A DNA stretch of 40,042 nucleotides from CAZVUW01 sp964629825 (lineage in GTDB: Bacteria; Actinomycetota; Nitriliruptoria; Euzebyales; Egibacteraceae): contig CAZVUW010000019.1 of assembly GCA_964629825.1 (NCBI GenBank), positions 1 to 40,042 on the forward strand, in the 5' to 3' direction. The translations under genes were made by a program, and so were the position numbers. Shown piece after piece: positions 14,162 to 23,344 of this stretch. The notes under the pieces are model-generated. The model saw only the letters and a program-made list of their open reading frames with translations, did not search any database and was not told the DNA's origin. Numbering within the stretch: position 1 is the first letter of the stretch; each line of letters starts with the position of its first letter.

Positions 14162-14364
14162 GTCTGCTGCTCCTCTTGAGCGGATCTGGGCGGGGCGGCG
14201 GTCCCGACAAGCTTCGCGGCACCCTTCGAGGGGCCGCTTGTGACTGCGTTAACAAGTCTAGGCCTGGGTCATCCGAGGGGCACATCGGCCTGGCCCGGTC
14301 GGGGGAGGCTGCGGCAGCAGACCGGCGGACAGCCGCCGGGTGCGGACCCGCTGAGCGCTTCCCC

Positions 14365-14370
14365 TAGCAT
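14365..14370 (+). promoter_or_regulatory. Candidate -10 for the biotin carboxylase/BCCP gene
   Basis: TAGCAT lies 50 bases before the ATG at 14421 and fits TANNNT. No convincing -35 element is present. The 259-base gap between the divergent cupredoxin and this gene shows no other gene that I can support. Confidence 0.25.
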
Positions 14371-14420
14371 GCTTTCGGCGTGCGAGTGGCGCGCCGCTGA
14401 CAGCGAAGAGGACGAGGCCC

Positions 14421-16214
14421 ATGTTCAACGGCGTGCTGGTGGCGAACCGGGGTGAGATCGCGCTGCGGATCCTTCGCGCCTGCCGCGAGCTCGACATCCC
14501 GACCGTCGCCGTCTACTCCGAGGCGGACCGCGATGCCCCCTGGCTCCGGCTGGCCGACTCCGCGTACCTCCTCGGACCGGCGGCGCCCGGGGAGAGCTAC
14601 CTCGCGGTCGACCGCCTCCTCCAGGTCGCGGAGGAGAGCGGCGCGGACGCGCTGCACCCCGGCTACGGGTTCCTGAGCGAGAACGCCGACTTCGCCCGGA
14701 GGGTCACCGAGGCCGGGCTGACCTGGATCGGCCCGCCGCCGGACGCGATCTCCCAGATGGGCGACAAGCTGTCCGCGCGCGAGGCCGCCACCGCCGCAGG
14801 CTGCCCGGTGGTGCCCGGCACGATGGAGCCGACCTCCGACCCCGAGGTCGTCCGCGCGTTCGCCTCGGAGCACGACTACCCAATCGCGATCAAGGCCGCC
14901 TTCGGCGGCGGTGGCCGAGGGCTCAAGGTGGTGCGTGAGGAGCGCGAGCTGGCCGAGGCCCTGGAGGGCGCCCAGCGCGAAGCCGTGGCGGCGTTCGGCC
15001 GCGGCGAGGTCTACGTCGAGCGCTACCTGACCCGCCCTCGCCACATCGAGATCCAGGTCCTGGCCGACGCCCACGGCAAGGTGCTCCACCTCGGCGAGCG
15101 TGACTGCTCCTCGCAGCGCCGCCACCAGAAGCTGATCGAGGAGGCGCCGGCCCCCGGCCTGCCCGAGTCCGTCCGCGAGGCCATGGGCGAGGCCGCGATC
15201 CGCGTCTCCCGCCAGGTCGGGTACGTCGGCGCCGGCACCTGCGAGTTCCTGTACGAGGAGGCGGACGACGGCGGCCCGGGCGGCTTCTACTTCCTGGAGA
15301 TGAACACGCGCCTCCAGGTCGAGCACCCGGTGACCGAGCTGGTCACCGGCATCGACCTGGTGCACTGGCAGCTGCGCATCGCCGCCGGCGAGCCGCTGCC
15401 GTTCGAGCAGGAGGACGTGGCCCTGCGCGGCCACGCGATCGAGCTGCGCGTGAACGCCGAGGACGTCGCAGCCGGCTTCGTGCCCTCCCCCGGCAAGATC
15501 ACCGCCTGGCGGCCGCCCGAGGGGCCCGGCATTCGGGTGGACTCCGGAGTGCAGGCCGGCTGGGAGATCCCCCGCACCTACGACTCGCTGATCGCCAAGC
15601 TGATCGGCTACGGCGCCGACCGCGAGGAGGCCCGCCGCCGCCTCGTCCGCGCCTGCGAGGAGTTCGTCGTCGAGGGCGTGCCCACCACCCTCGCTTTCCA
15701 CCGCTTCGCCCTCGCCCACCCCGACTTCGTGGACGGTCGCGTCTCGACCGTGTCGGTGGAGCGTGACTGGGACCTCTCCCCCATCCCCTCAAGCGCGCCG
15801 GCCCTGCCGGGCGACGGCCCGAAGGAGCCGTCGCGCACGTTCACGGTCGAGGTCGGCGGCCGCCGGCTCGAGGTCGCCCTGTTCGACCCTGACGCCCCCG
15901 TCGGGGGTGGGCGGTCACGGCGGCCGCGGCGTGGCCACGCCCGTCAGCTGGCGCCTTCGGGCGAGGCCCTGACCGCGCCCATGCAGGGCACGATCGTCAA
16001 GGTCGCGGTCGAGGTCGGCGACGAGGTCGAGGAGGGCGAGCTGGTCGTCGTGCTCGAGGCCATGAAGATGGAGAACCACATCACCGCGCACCACTCGGGT
16101 GTGGTCACCTCGATCGAGGTCGCCGCCGGGGACGTGGTCAACGCCGGCGATGTCCTGGCGAACATCAAGGCGGCGGAGGCGGCGGAGGCGGCGGGGGCCG
16201 CCGAGTCGGCCTAG
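14421..16214 (+). CDS. accA: Acetyl/propionyl-CoA carboxylase alpha subunit: biotin carboxylase fused to BCCP
   Basis: A 597-residue fusion. Residues 1-450 are biotin carboxylase: VLVANRGEIALRILRAC at the start, the ATP-grasp glycine loop AFGGGGRGLKVV (about 160-171), ERDCSSQRRHQKLIEEAP, and FLEMNTRLQVEHPVTE. The C-terminal domain (about 520-590) is BCCP with EAMKMEN; Lys549 is the biotin attachment site, which birA at 10103 would modify. This is the usual actinobacterial alpha-subunit architecture (AccA3 or PccA type), shared among several beta subunits. It should pair with pccB and accE, and possibly with the MCC-type beta subunit at the left edge. An Ala/Glu-rich tail ends the protein. A perfect 38-bp palindrome lies 30 bases after the stop. 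Confidence 0.95.
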   Translation: MFNGVLVANRGEIALRILRACRELDIPTVAVYSEADRDAPWLRLADSAYLLGPAAPGESYLAVDRLLQVAEESGADALHPGYGFLSENADFARRVTEAGLTWIGPPPDAISQMGDKLSAREAATAAGCPVVPGTMEPTSDPEVVRAFASEHDYPIAIKAAFGGGGRGLKVVREERELAEALEGAQREAVAAFGRGEVYVERYLTRPRHIEIQVLADAHGKVLHLGERDCSSQRRHQKLIEEAPAPGLPESVREAMGEAAIRVSRQVGYVGAGTCEFLYEEADDGGPGGFYFLEMNTRLQVEHPVTELVTGIDLVHWQLRIAAGEPLPFEQEDVALRGHAIELRVNAEDVAAGFVPSPGKITAWRPPEGPGIRVDSGVQAGWEIPRTYDSLIAKLIGYGADREEARRRLVRACEEFVVEGVPTTLAFHRFALAHPDFVDGRVSTVSVERDWDLSPIPSSAPALPGDGPKEPSRTFTVEVGGRRLEVALFDPDAPVGGGRSRRPRRGHARQLAPSGEALTAPMQGTIVKVAVEVGDEVEEGELVVVLEAMKMENHITAHHSGVVTSIEVAAGDVVNAGDVLANIKAAEAAEAAGAAESA

Positions 16215-16243
16215 GCCAACCCAAGCCGCCCAAGCCAGGCTAA

Positions 16244-16281
16244 ATGTTGTTCTTGGCGCACATGTGCGCCAAGAACAACAT
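16244..16281. repeat. 38-bp perfect palindrome, copy 2 of the element in birA
   Basis: ATGTTGTTCTTGGCGCACA and TGTGCGCCAAGAACAACAT are exact reverse complements, giving a 19-bp stem with no loop. It lies between the convergent accA stop (16214) and lpdA stop (16296), where it may also act as a terminator. It matches the birA copy at 36 of 38 bases. Confidence 0.92.
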
Positions 16282-16295
16282 CGATCGTCCGGCGG

Positions 16296-17723
16296 CTAGA
16301 GGCCGGGCTCGGCGGTGACCAGGCCCATCAGCAGCCGGGCGGTCTCCTGGAGGCTGCCCGACATCGACGGGTAGATAGTGAACGCCTGCGCCAGCTGGCT
16401 GACCGTGAGCCGGTTGTGCACGGCGATGGAGATCGGGTGGATCAGGTCGCTGGCGCGGGCGGCCACCACAGACCCGCCGAGGATCGTGCCCGAGCCCTCC
16501 ATGGCGTGGAGCTTGACGAAGCCGTCGGTCCACTCGGCCATCTTGGCGCGGGGGTTGCCGCCGAAGGCCAGCTTGACGGTGCGAACCGGGATCTGGGCCT
16601 TCGCGGCCTCGTCGGCGCTCATGCCGACGGCGGCGACCTCGGGGTCGGTGAAGATGCAGGACGCCACCGCGTCCCAGCGCAGGGGCGCGACCGCCTGGCC
16701 CATCGCGTGCCACATGGCGTTGCGGCCCTGCATCGCCGCCGTGCTGGCCAGCATGATCCGGCCCGTCACGTCGCCAGCGGCGTAGATCGTGTGCACGTTG
16801 GTGCGGCTGACGCCGTCGACGGGGATCGCACCGCGCTCGTCGATGTTGACGCCGACGGCCTCCAGCCCCAGCCGGCGCGAGGACGGCACCTGCCCGACGC
16901 AGAACAGGGCGTGGGTGCCCTCGACCCACTCCTCCGCGCCGTCGCTGCCGCGGGTGAGCACGCGCACGCCGTCGGCGGCGCGCTCCATGTCCATGGCGCG
17001 CTGGCGGCGGTGGATGATCATGCCGCGGCGCTCGAAGACCTCCTCGATCACGGCGGCGGCGTCGGGGTCCTCGCTTGGCAGGATCTGGTCGCGGCTGGAG
17101 ACCAGGTGGACCTCGGAGCCGAAGCGGGCGAAGGCGTGCGCGTACTCGGCGCCGGTCGCACCCGAGCCGACCACGATCAGGCGCTCCGGGACCTCCTCCA
17201 ACGCGAACAGCTCGCGCGAGGTGAAGACGCGCTCCCCGTCCGGGACGGCGAACGGCAGAACCCGCGGCGAGCTGCCCGTGGCGATCAGCACGACGTCGGC
17301 GGGCAGGGCGGTGGCGCTGCCGTCGGGCGACTCCACCTCGACCGCGGTCGGGCCCGCCAGGCGCCCGTGCGCCTCGATGATCCGCACGCCCGAGTCGGCG
17401 ACCTTCTTGGCGATGTCGGCGCTCTGGTCCTGGCCCAGGCCGCGGACTCGCTCCATCACCCGGCGCATGTCAACGGTGGTGCTGTCGTCGGGGTCCTCGC
17501 CGCCACGTGAGCGGACGCCGAGCCGGTAGGCCGCCTCGACCCAGCCGACGGCCTCGGCCGAGACGATCAGGGCCTTCGAGGGCACGCAATCCCACAGGAC
17601 GCTGTTGCCGCCGAGGCCCTCTTCGGACACGACCGTGACGTCGGCGCCGTGCTGGGCGGCGACCAGCGCCGCCTCATAGCCGCCGGGACCGCCACCGATG
17701 ATCACAACACGCAGGGGGGACAT
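16296..17723 (-). CDS. lpdA: LpdA-type FAD-dependent NAD(P)H oxidoreductase (disulfide-reductase family, one redox Cys lost)
   Basis: A 475-residue flavoprotein of the pyridine-nucleotide-disulfide oxidoreductase family: FAD motif GGGPGGYEAA (10-19), NAD(P) motif VVGSGATGAEYA, and a second FAD site IYAAGDVTGR. Classical dihydrolipoamide dehydrogenases have C-x4-C as redox pair. Here GGNSVLWDCVPSK has Ser41 in place of the first Cys and keeps only Cys46. The usual C-terminal His-Pro/Glu catalytic pair is also altered (TIYPSMSGS). Both changes match Mycobacterium tuberculosis LpdA (Rv3303c), which lacks lipoamide activity and acts as a NAD(P)H:quinone reductase. I therefore prefer that role. 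The ATG at 17723 was chosen because the FAD motif begins nine residues later; a much longer open frame upstream overlaps bioA. A TAGGCT -10 lies eight bases before it. Confidence 0.88.
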   Translation of the reverse strand: MSPLRVVIIGGGPGGYEAALVAAQHGADVTVVSEEGLGGNSVLWDCVPSKALIVSAEAVGWVEAAYRLGVRSRGGEDPDDSTTVDMRRVMERVRGLGQDQSADIAKKVADSGVRIIEAHGRLAGPTAVEVESPDGSATALPADVVLIATGSSPRVLPFAVPDGERVFTSRELFALEEVPERLIVVGSGATGAEYAHAFARFGSEVHLVSSRDQILPSEDPDAAAVIEEVFERRGMIIHRRQRAMDMERAADGVRVLTRGSDGAEEWVEGTHALFCVGQVPSSRRLGLEAVGVNIDERGAIPVDGVSRTNVHTIYAAGDVTGRIMLASTAAMQGRNAMWHAMGQAVAPLRWDAVASCIFTDPEVAAVGMSADEAAKAQIPVRTVKLAFGGNPRAKMAEWTDGFVKLHAMEGSGTILGGSVVAARASDLIHPISIAVHNRLTVSQLAQAFTIYPSMSGSLQETARLLMGLVTAEPGL

Positions 17724-17730
17724 GGTCCTT

Positions 17731-17736
17731 AGCCTA
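17731..17736 (-). promoter_or_regulatory. Candidate leaderless -10 element for lpdA
   Basis: On the minus strand TAGGCT is followed by seven bases (AAGGACC) and ATG. It is similar to other -10 elements seen before genes in this window. The region is shared with the divergent bioA, which starts 55 bases away. Confidence 0.35.
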
Positions 17737-17777
17737 CGGACTTGACCGCGGGTGCGGGGCTCCCGCAGCCTGGCGCC

Positions 17778-19174
17778 ATGGTCGTAGAGCGCTCTTCCAC
17801 CCTGTCCGCCAGCTCCGGTTCCGCCCCGGCACCAACCACCGAGCAGGTGCGCGCCTGGGATGCCGCGCACGTCTGGCACCCGTTCACGGTGATGTCGTCG
17901 TGGCTCGACGACGACCCCCTGGTCATCGCCGAGGCCGAGGGCTCCTGGCTGATCGACAGCGACGGGCGGCGCTACCTGGACGGCAACGCCTCGCTGTGGG
18001 TCAACGTGCACGGGCATCGCCGACCCGAGCTGGACCAAGCGCTGATCGAGCAGGTCGGCAAGGTCGCGCACACGACCTTCCTGGGGCTCACCAACCCACC
18101 CGCCGCGCAGCTCGCCGCCCGGCTGGTGGAGCTCGCCCCGGGGCGGCTCAACCGGGTGTTCTTCTCCGAGTCGGGCGCGAGCGCCGTCGAGGTCGCGCTC
18201 AAGATGTCCTACGCCCACTGGGTCTACCGGGGCGAGCCGCAGCGCAACCTGTTCGTCTCGATGGACGGCGCCTACCACGGCGACACGATCGGCTCGGTGT
18301 CGGTGGGGCGGATGGCCTCGTTCCACGACCTCTACCGGCCGCTGCTGTTCCCGACCGGCGGCTTTGCCCAGCCGTACTGCTACCGCTGCCCGCTGGGGCT
18401 CAGCTACCCCGGATGCGACCTCGCCTGCGCCGACACGCTCGCCGACGTGCTAGCCCGCGAGGGCGACCGGGTGGGCGCCGTGATCGTCGAGCCCCTGGTG
18501 CAGGGCGCGGACGGGATCATCACCGCCCCCGACGGGCATCTGACGCGCGTGGCGGAGATCACCCGGGCGCACGGCGCTCTGCTGATCGTCGACGAGGTCG
18601 CGACCGGGTTCGGTCGCACCGGGACGATGTTCGCGTGCGAGCAGGAGGGCATCGAGCCGGACCTCATGTCCATCGGCAAGGGGCTGACGGGGGGCTACCT
18701 GCCGATGTCGGCGACGCTGACCACCGAGGAGGTGTTCGAGAGCTTCCTCGAGGACGGCCGGGCGTTCTTCCACGGCCACTCGTACTCGGGCAACCCGCTG
18801 ACGGCGGCGGTGGCGCTCGCCAACCTCGACCTGTTCGCCTCCGAGGGCACGGTGGCGAAGGCGCAGGCGCTCGGCGAGCGGCTCGAGCGCGAGCTCGACG
18901 CGCTGCGCGATCTGCCGCACGTCGGCGACGTCCGCCGCCGCGGCCTGATGTGCGGCGTCGAGCTGGTCGCCGACCGCGCGACCCGGGCGCCCTTCCCGCC
19001 CGAGGAGCGCGTCGGCGCCGCGGTGTGCCGCCGCGCGCGCGACCTCGGCCTGGTGATCCGCCCCCTGGGCGACGTGATCGTCATCATGCCGGCGCTCGCG
19101 ATGGGCGCCGACGAGCTGTCCTTCCTGGTCCGCACCCTGGTCCAGGCGATCACCGAGGTCACCGAGGCACGCTC

Positions 19175-19178
<4 letters not shown>
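17778..19178 (+). CDS. bioA: Adenosylmethionine-8-amino-7-oxononanoate aminotransferase
   Basis: A 466-residue class-III PLP aminotransferase converting KAPA (7-keto-8-aminopelargonate) to DAPA (7,8-diaminopelargonate) in biotin synthesis. It shows HVWHPFTVMSSW near the N-terminus (substrate pocket of BioA), YHGDTIGSVSVG, LIVDEVATGFGRTGTMFACE with the PLP-contacting Asp, and SIGKGLTGGYLPMS, where Lys301 is the Schiff-base residue. GHSYSGNPLTAAVALANLD is also typical. The start at 17778 (ATG) was chosen; an in-frame TTG at 17742 would add 12 residues. The stop overlaps the bioF start as GTGA, and bioD follows, forming one operon. It is first in that operon and is divergent from lpdA across a short shared intergenic stretch. 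Confidence 0.94.
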
Positions 19179-20341
<1,163 letters not shown>

Positions 20342-20345
20342 CGGC

Positions 20346-20963
20346 ATGCGCGGACTGCTGGTGACCGGGACCGACACCGGCGTGGGCAAGACCGTCGTCG
20401 CCGCGCTCATCGCACGGGCGCGTCCGGGCACGACCTACGTCAAGCCCGCCCAGACCGGACTGGCCGAGGATCCGGCCGACACCGACGTGGTCGCGCGGAT
20501 CGCCGGCTGCCCCACGCGCCAGGGCCCGGGCCTCGACGAGCCCCTGGCGCCGGCGGTCGCGGCCGCCCGCGCCGGGCGGCCCATAACCCGGGGCGATCTG
20601 CTCGCCCCCTTCGCCGGCTTGGACGACGTGGTCGGAGAGGGCGCCGGCGGCCTGCTGGTCGAGCTGGGGACGGACGGCACGACGCTGGCCGATCTGGCGG
20701 TAGACCTCGCGCTGCCCCTGATCGTGGTGTCCCGCCCCGGGCTGGGGACCCTGAACCACACGCGCCTCACCTGCGAGGCCGCCTGGGCGCGCGGGCTGGA
20801 GGTGCTCGGCATCGTCGTCAACCGCTATCCCGCCGACCCGGGCGTGGCCGAGCGCACGAACCTGGAGGGGCTGGCGGAGATGGCCCCCATCCTGGCCGTC
20901 GTGCCCGACCTCGACCTCGACGGCGACCTGCCGGACCTCGACCACCCCGCGCTGACCGGATGA
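20346..20963 (+). CDS. bioD: Dethiobiotin synthetase
   Basis: A 205-residue P-loop enzyme that closes the ureido ring of dethiobiotin using CO2 and ATP. The N-terminus reads LLVTGTDTGVGKT (P-loop at residues 8-16), then YVKPAQTG, EGAGGLLVEL, and RPGLGTLNHTRLTCEAA; LGIVVNRYP matches the nucleotide-binding end. It lies four bases after bioF, so it is co-transcribed. At 205 residues it is slightly short for the family but complete. Confidence 0.93.
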   Translation: MRGLLVTGTDTGVGKTVVAALIARARPGTTYVKPAQTGLAEDPADTDVVARIAGCPTRQGPGLDEPLAPAVAAARAGRPITRGDLLAPFAGLDDVVGEGAGGLLVELGTDGTTLADLAVDLALPLIVVSRPGLGTLNHTRLTCEAAWARGLEVLGIVVNRYPADPGVAERTNLEGLAEMAPILAVVPDLDLDGDLPDLDHPALTG

Positions 20964-20984
20964 GCGCCGCTGTGACCGCACCCG

Positions 20985-20990
20985 TAAGAT
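20985..20990 (+). promoter_or_regulatory. Candidate -10 for bioB
   Basis: TAAGAT fits TANNNT and lies 28 bases before the GTG start of bioB, in the 55-base bioD-bioB gap. There is no clear -35 element. It may allow bioB expression separate from bioAFD. GGGAG at about 21007-21011 is the ribosome-binding site. Confidence 0.3.
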
Positions 20991-21018
20991 CCACCGGACG
21001 ACGACGGGAGAGCCGACC

Positions 21019-22071
21019 GTGACCGACACCGCCCCTGCACGGACCGCCGCAGACCGCCTCCTCGACGAGGTCGAGCGCACCGTCCTCGACCGCCGCGAGC
21101 TGATCAGCCCCGAGCAGGCCTACGCGCTGGCAGATCTCGCGGACACCGTCGCCGAGCCCGGCGGCGCCGACGACCCGCTGCCGCGCATGCTGGACCTGGC
21201 CCACCGCGTCCGGCTGGCGTGGTGCGGCGATGAGGTGTCCCTCGAGTCGATCCTGTCGACCAAGACCGGCGGCTGCCCCGAGGACTGCGCCTTCTGCTCG
21301 CAGTCCAGCGCCTTCAACACGCCGGTCAAGCCGATGCCGTACCTGTCCCGCGACGACGTGGTGCGCGCCGCCCGCGACGCCCAGGCCAACGGTGCGACCG
21401 AGTTCTGCCTGGTGCTCGCGATCAAGGGGCCGGACGAGCGCGCCATGGCCCACATCCTCGAGGCCGCCGAGGCCGTGCAGACCGAGACCGACCTCGAGGT
21501 CGCCGTGTCCGCCGGCCTGCTGACCCGCGAGCAGGCCCAGACCATCGCCGACGCGGGGGTGGTCCGCTACAACCACAACCTCGAGGCGGCCGAGAGCTTC
21601 TTCCCGAAGATCTGCACGACGCACACCTGGCAGGAGCGCTGGGACACCTGTCAGTACGTGCGCGAGACCGGCATGGAGGTGTGCTCGGGCGGGATCCTCG
21701 GCATGGGCGAGAGCCCACGCCAGCGCGCCGAGCTCGCGCTTGCGCTGCGCGAGCTGGAGCCGACCGAGGTTCCGGTCAACTTCCTCAACCCCCGGCCGGG
21801 GACGCCGCTGCAGCGGGCCTCGATCCTCGAGCCGCGCATGGCGCTGCACGCCGTCGCGCTGTTCCGGCTGATCATCCCGTTCGCGATGCTGCGCTACGCC
21901 GGCGGACGCGAGATCGTCCTGGGCGACCTGCAGGCAGCGGGGATCCTCGGCGGCGCCAACGGCCTGATCGTCGGCAACTACCTGACGACGCTCGGCCGCT
22001 CCGCCTCCGACGACCTGCGGATGCTGTCCGAGCTCGAGGTGCCGGTGAAGGCGCTGACCGGCCTGCTCTAG
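21019..22071 (+). CDS. bioB: Biotin synthase (radical SAM)
   Basis: A 350-residue radical SAM enzyme inserting sulfur into dethiobiotin. The [4Fe-4S] motif is Cys86-x3-Cys90-x2-Cys93 (CPEDCAFC), preceded by LESILSTKTGG. YNHNLEAAESFF, ETGMEVCSGGILGMGES, PVNFLNPRPGTPL and GANGLIVGNYLTT complete the family pattern. The start is GTG with GGGAG upstream. It ends the bio operon. Actinobacterial BioB enzymes are reported to need the small BsaP partner, and a candidate lies at 35516. Confidence 0.95.
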   Translation: MTDTAPARTAADRLLDEVERTVLDRRELISPEQAYALADLADTVAEPGGADDPLPRMLDLAHRVRLAWCGDEVSLESILSTKTGGCPEDCAFCSQSSAFNTPVKPMPYLSRDDVVRAARDAQANGATEFCLVLAIKGPDERAMAHILEAAEAVQTETDLEVAVSAGLLTREQAQTIADAGVVRYNHNLEAAESFFPKICTTHTWQERWDTCQYVRETGMEVCSGGILGMGESPRQRAELALALRELEPTEVPVNFLNPRPGTPLQRASILEPRMALHAVALFRLIIPFAMLRYAGGREIVLGDLQAAGILGGANGLIVGNYLTTLGRSASDDLRMLSELEVPVKALTGLL

Positions 22072-22135
22072 GGTCGACCCAGGCGGCTGGGCCGGCTGGG
22101 CCGGCCCGCCCCCCGCCGCACCCCGGGAGCACGAC

Positions 22136-22564
22136 ATGCCACACGTCAGCCTGATCACCATCGGCGTAGCGGACGTGGAGCGCTCCACGCGCTTCTACCA
22201 GGCGCTCGGCTGGCGGCGCTCGAACGCCTCGGTCGAGGGCACGGTCGCCTTTCTGGAGGGCGGCGCCGTCGTGCTGTCGCTCTACAGCCGGTCGGACTTC
22301 GAGGCCGAGGCGGGGGTCACGTTCGCCGCGTCGGGCGCACACCCCCTGGCGCTCGCCATGAACGTGGACTCGGCCGAGGCGGTGGACACCGTCCTCGGAG
22401 CCGCCGCCGCGGCCGGCGGAACCATCACCGCGGCCGGCAAGCGGATGGAGTGGGGCGGCTACTCGGGCTACTTCGCCGATCCCGACGGCCACCTCTGGGA
22501 GGTCGCGCACAACCCGACCTTCGAGCTGCTCCCCGACGGCCGCATCCGCCTACCCGAGGGCTAG
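22136..22564 (+). CDS. VOC (glyoxalase/bleomycin-resistance fold) family protein
   Basis: A 142-residue protein. HVSLITIGVADVERSTRFYQALGW is the first beta-alpha-beta unit of the vicinal oxygen chelate fold, and GGYSGYFADPDGHLWEVAHNP is the second, with a Glu in the usual metal position. The family includes glyoxalases, dioxygenases and resistance proteins, and the substrate cannot be inferred. GGGAG precedes the ATG. The 64-base gap after bioB has a GC-rich tandem of GGCTGGGCC units but no gene. It may be read through from bioB. It converges on the immunity gene at 22583. Confidence 0.82.
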   Translation: MPHVSLITIGVADVERSTRFYQALGWRRSNASVEGTVAFLEGGAVVLSLYSRSDFEAEAGVTFAASGAHPLALAMNVDSAEAVDTVLGAAAAAGGTITAAGKRMEWGGYSGYFADPDGHLWEVAHNPTFELLPDGRIRLPEG

Positions 22565-22582
22565 GGCCGGGCCGCCGCCGGA

Positions 22583-23344
22583 TCACAGCACGCGGACGCC
22601 GGTCACCCGCACCTGGATGCGCTCGCCGTCATCGCGCACCGTCGCCTCGAGGCTGAGGTCGCTGCGGCCCTCCTCGGCGGTCCAGAGGTCGACCACCACG
22701 CCCCACTCCCCCGGCCCGATCGGGAAGTGCTCGGAGTACGCCCAGGCCTCGTCGGGCAGCTCGACCAGCCGCGCCGGGTGACGCTCGATCCAGTAGCCGA
22801 GCCCGCCATCCTCCGCTCCCGCCGGCGGGTCGGCGAGGCCGTCGCGAACCAGGCCCTCGTAGTCCCCGGCCGCCAGGCGGCGCACGACCTCTGCCAGCTC
22901 CGGACGCCAGCGCTCGGGCACCGGCGCGTCCGAGGGGCGCGGCTGGTCCGGCGGGCGGATCGGCGCGACGCCCACCGCCGGCGGTCCCGCAGCCTCCTCC
23001 AACCCGAGGATCTGCGGGTCGAACAGGCCCCAGGGGTTGGCGACCGCGCGGATGCGCAGAACCTGCCCGGCCGGCCCCGCGGCGGTCCACAGCGGAGCGG
23101 CCACGTCATAGGCGGGCGGGTCCGCTCCCGTCGCCGGCACGACCTCCACCGCCGCCCACACCTCGGGCGGAACCTGCACCAGGGGGCGCCCAAGGGCGGC
23201 CACCTGCCGCCGCAGCTCGTGCGTCGGCAGGGGGCCGCCCCCGGTCAGGTTGGCAAGCGCCTCATAGGAGCCGGCCACGAGCAGGCCGACGACGGTGCCG
23301 GCCGCCGTGAGCACCAGCGTGCGCGTCTCGGCGTCAACGGCCAT
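22583..23344 (-). CDS. Candidate immunity protein of the Rhs toxin; membrane-anchored
   Basis: A 253-residue protein with one N-terminal helix (residues 9-31, LVLTAAGTVVGLLVAGSYEA) and a C-terminal domain from about 150. That domain contains VVRRLAAGDYEGLV, GYWIERHPARLVELPDEAW and VVVDLWTAEEGRSDLSLEATV. From memory this resembles the DUF7668 type of small domain, which I cannot verify here. Its ATG lies inside the last codons of the rhs gene and overlaps it by 11 bases on the same strand, the arrangement typical of a toxin-immunity pair. I infer that it neutralises the Rhs C-terminal toxin. A hypothetical membrane protein with no immunity role is the alternative. Confidence 0.6.
   Translation of the reverse strand: MAVDAETRTLVLTAAGTVVGLLVAGSYEALANLTGGGPLPTHELRRQVAALGRPLVQVPPEVWAAVEVVPATGADPPAYDVAAPLWTAAGPAGQVLRIRAVANPWGLFDPQILGLEEAAGPPAVGVAPIRPPDQPRPSDAPVPERWRPELAEVVRRLAAGDYEGLVRDGLADPPAGAEDGGLGYWIERHPARLVELPDEAWAYSEHFPIGPGEWGVVVDLWTAEEGRSDLSLEATVRDDGERIQVRVTGVRVL

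Noticed and set aside
16296..18326. Longer 676-codon version of lpdA
   Set aside because: The extra 200 codons lie antisense to bioA and precede the FAD motif that begins normal family members.
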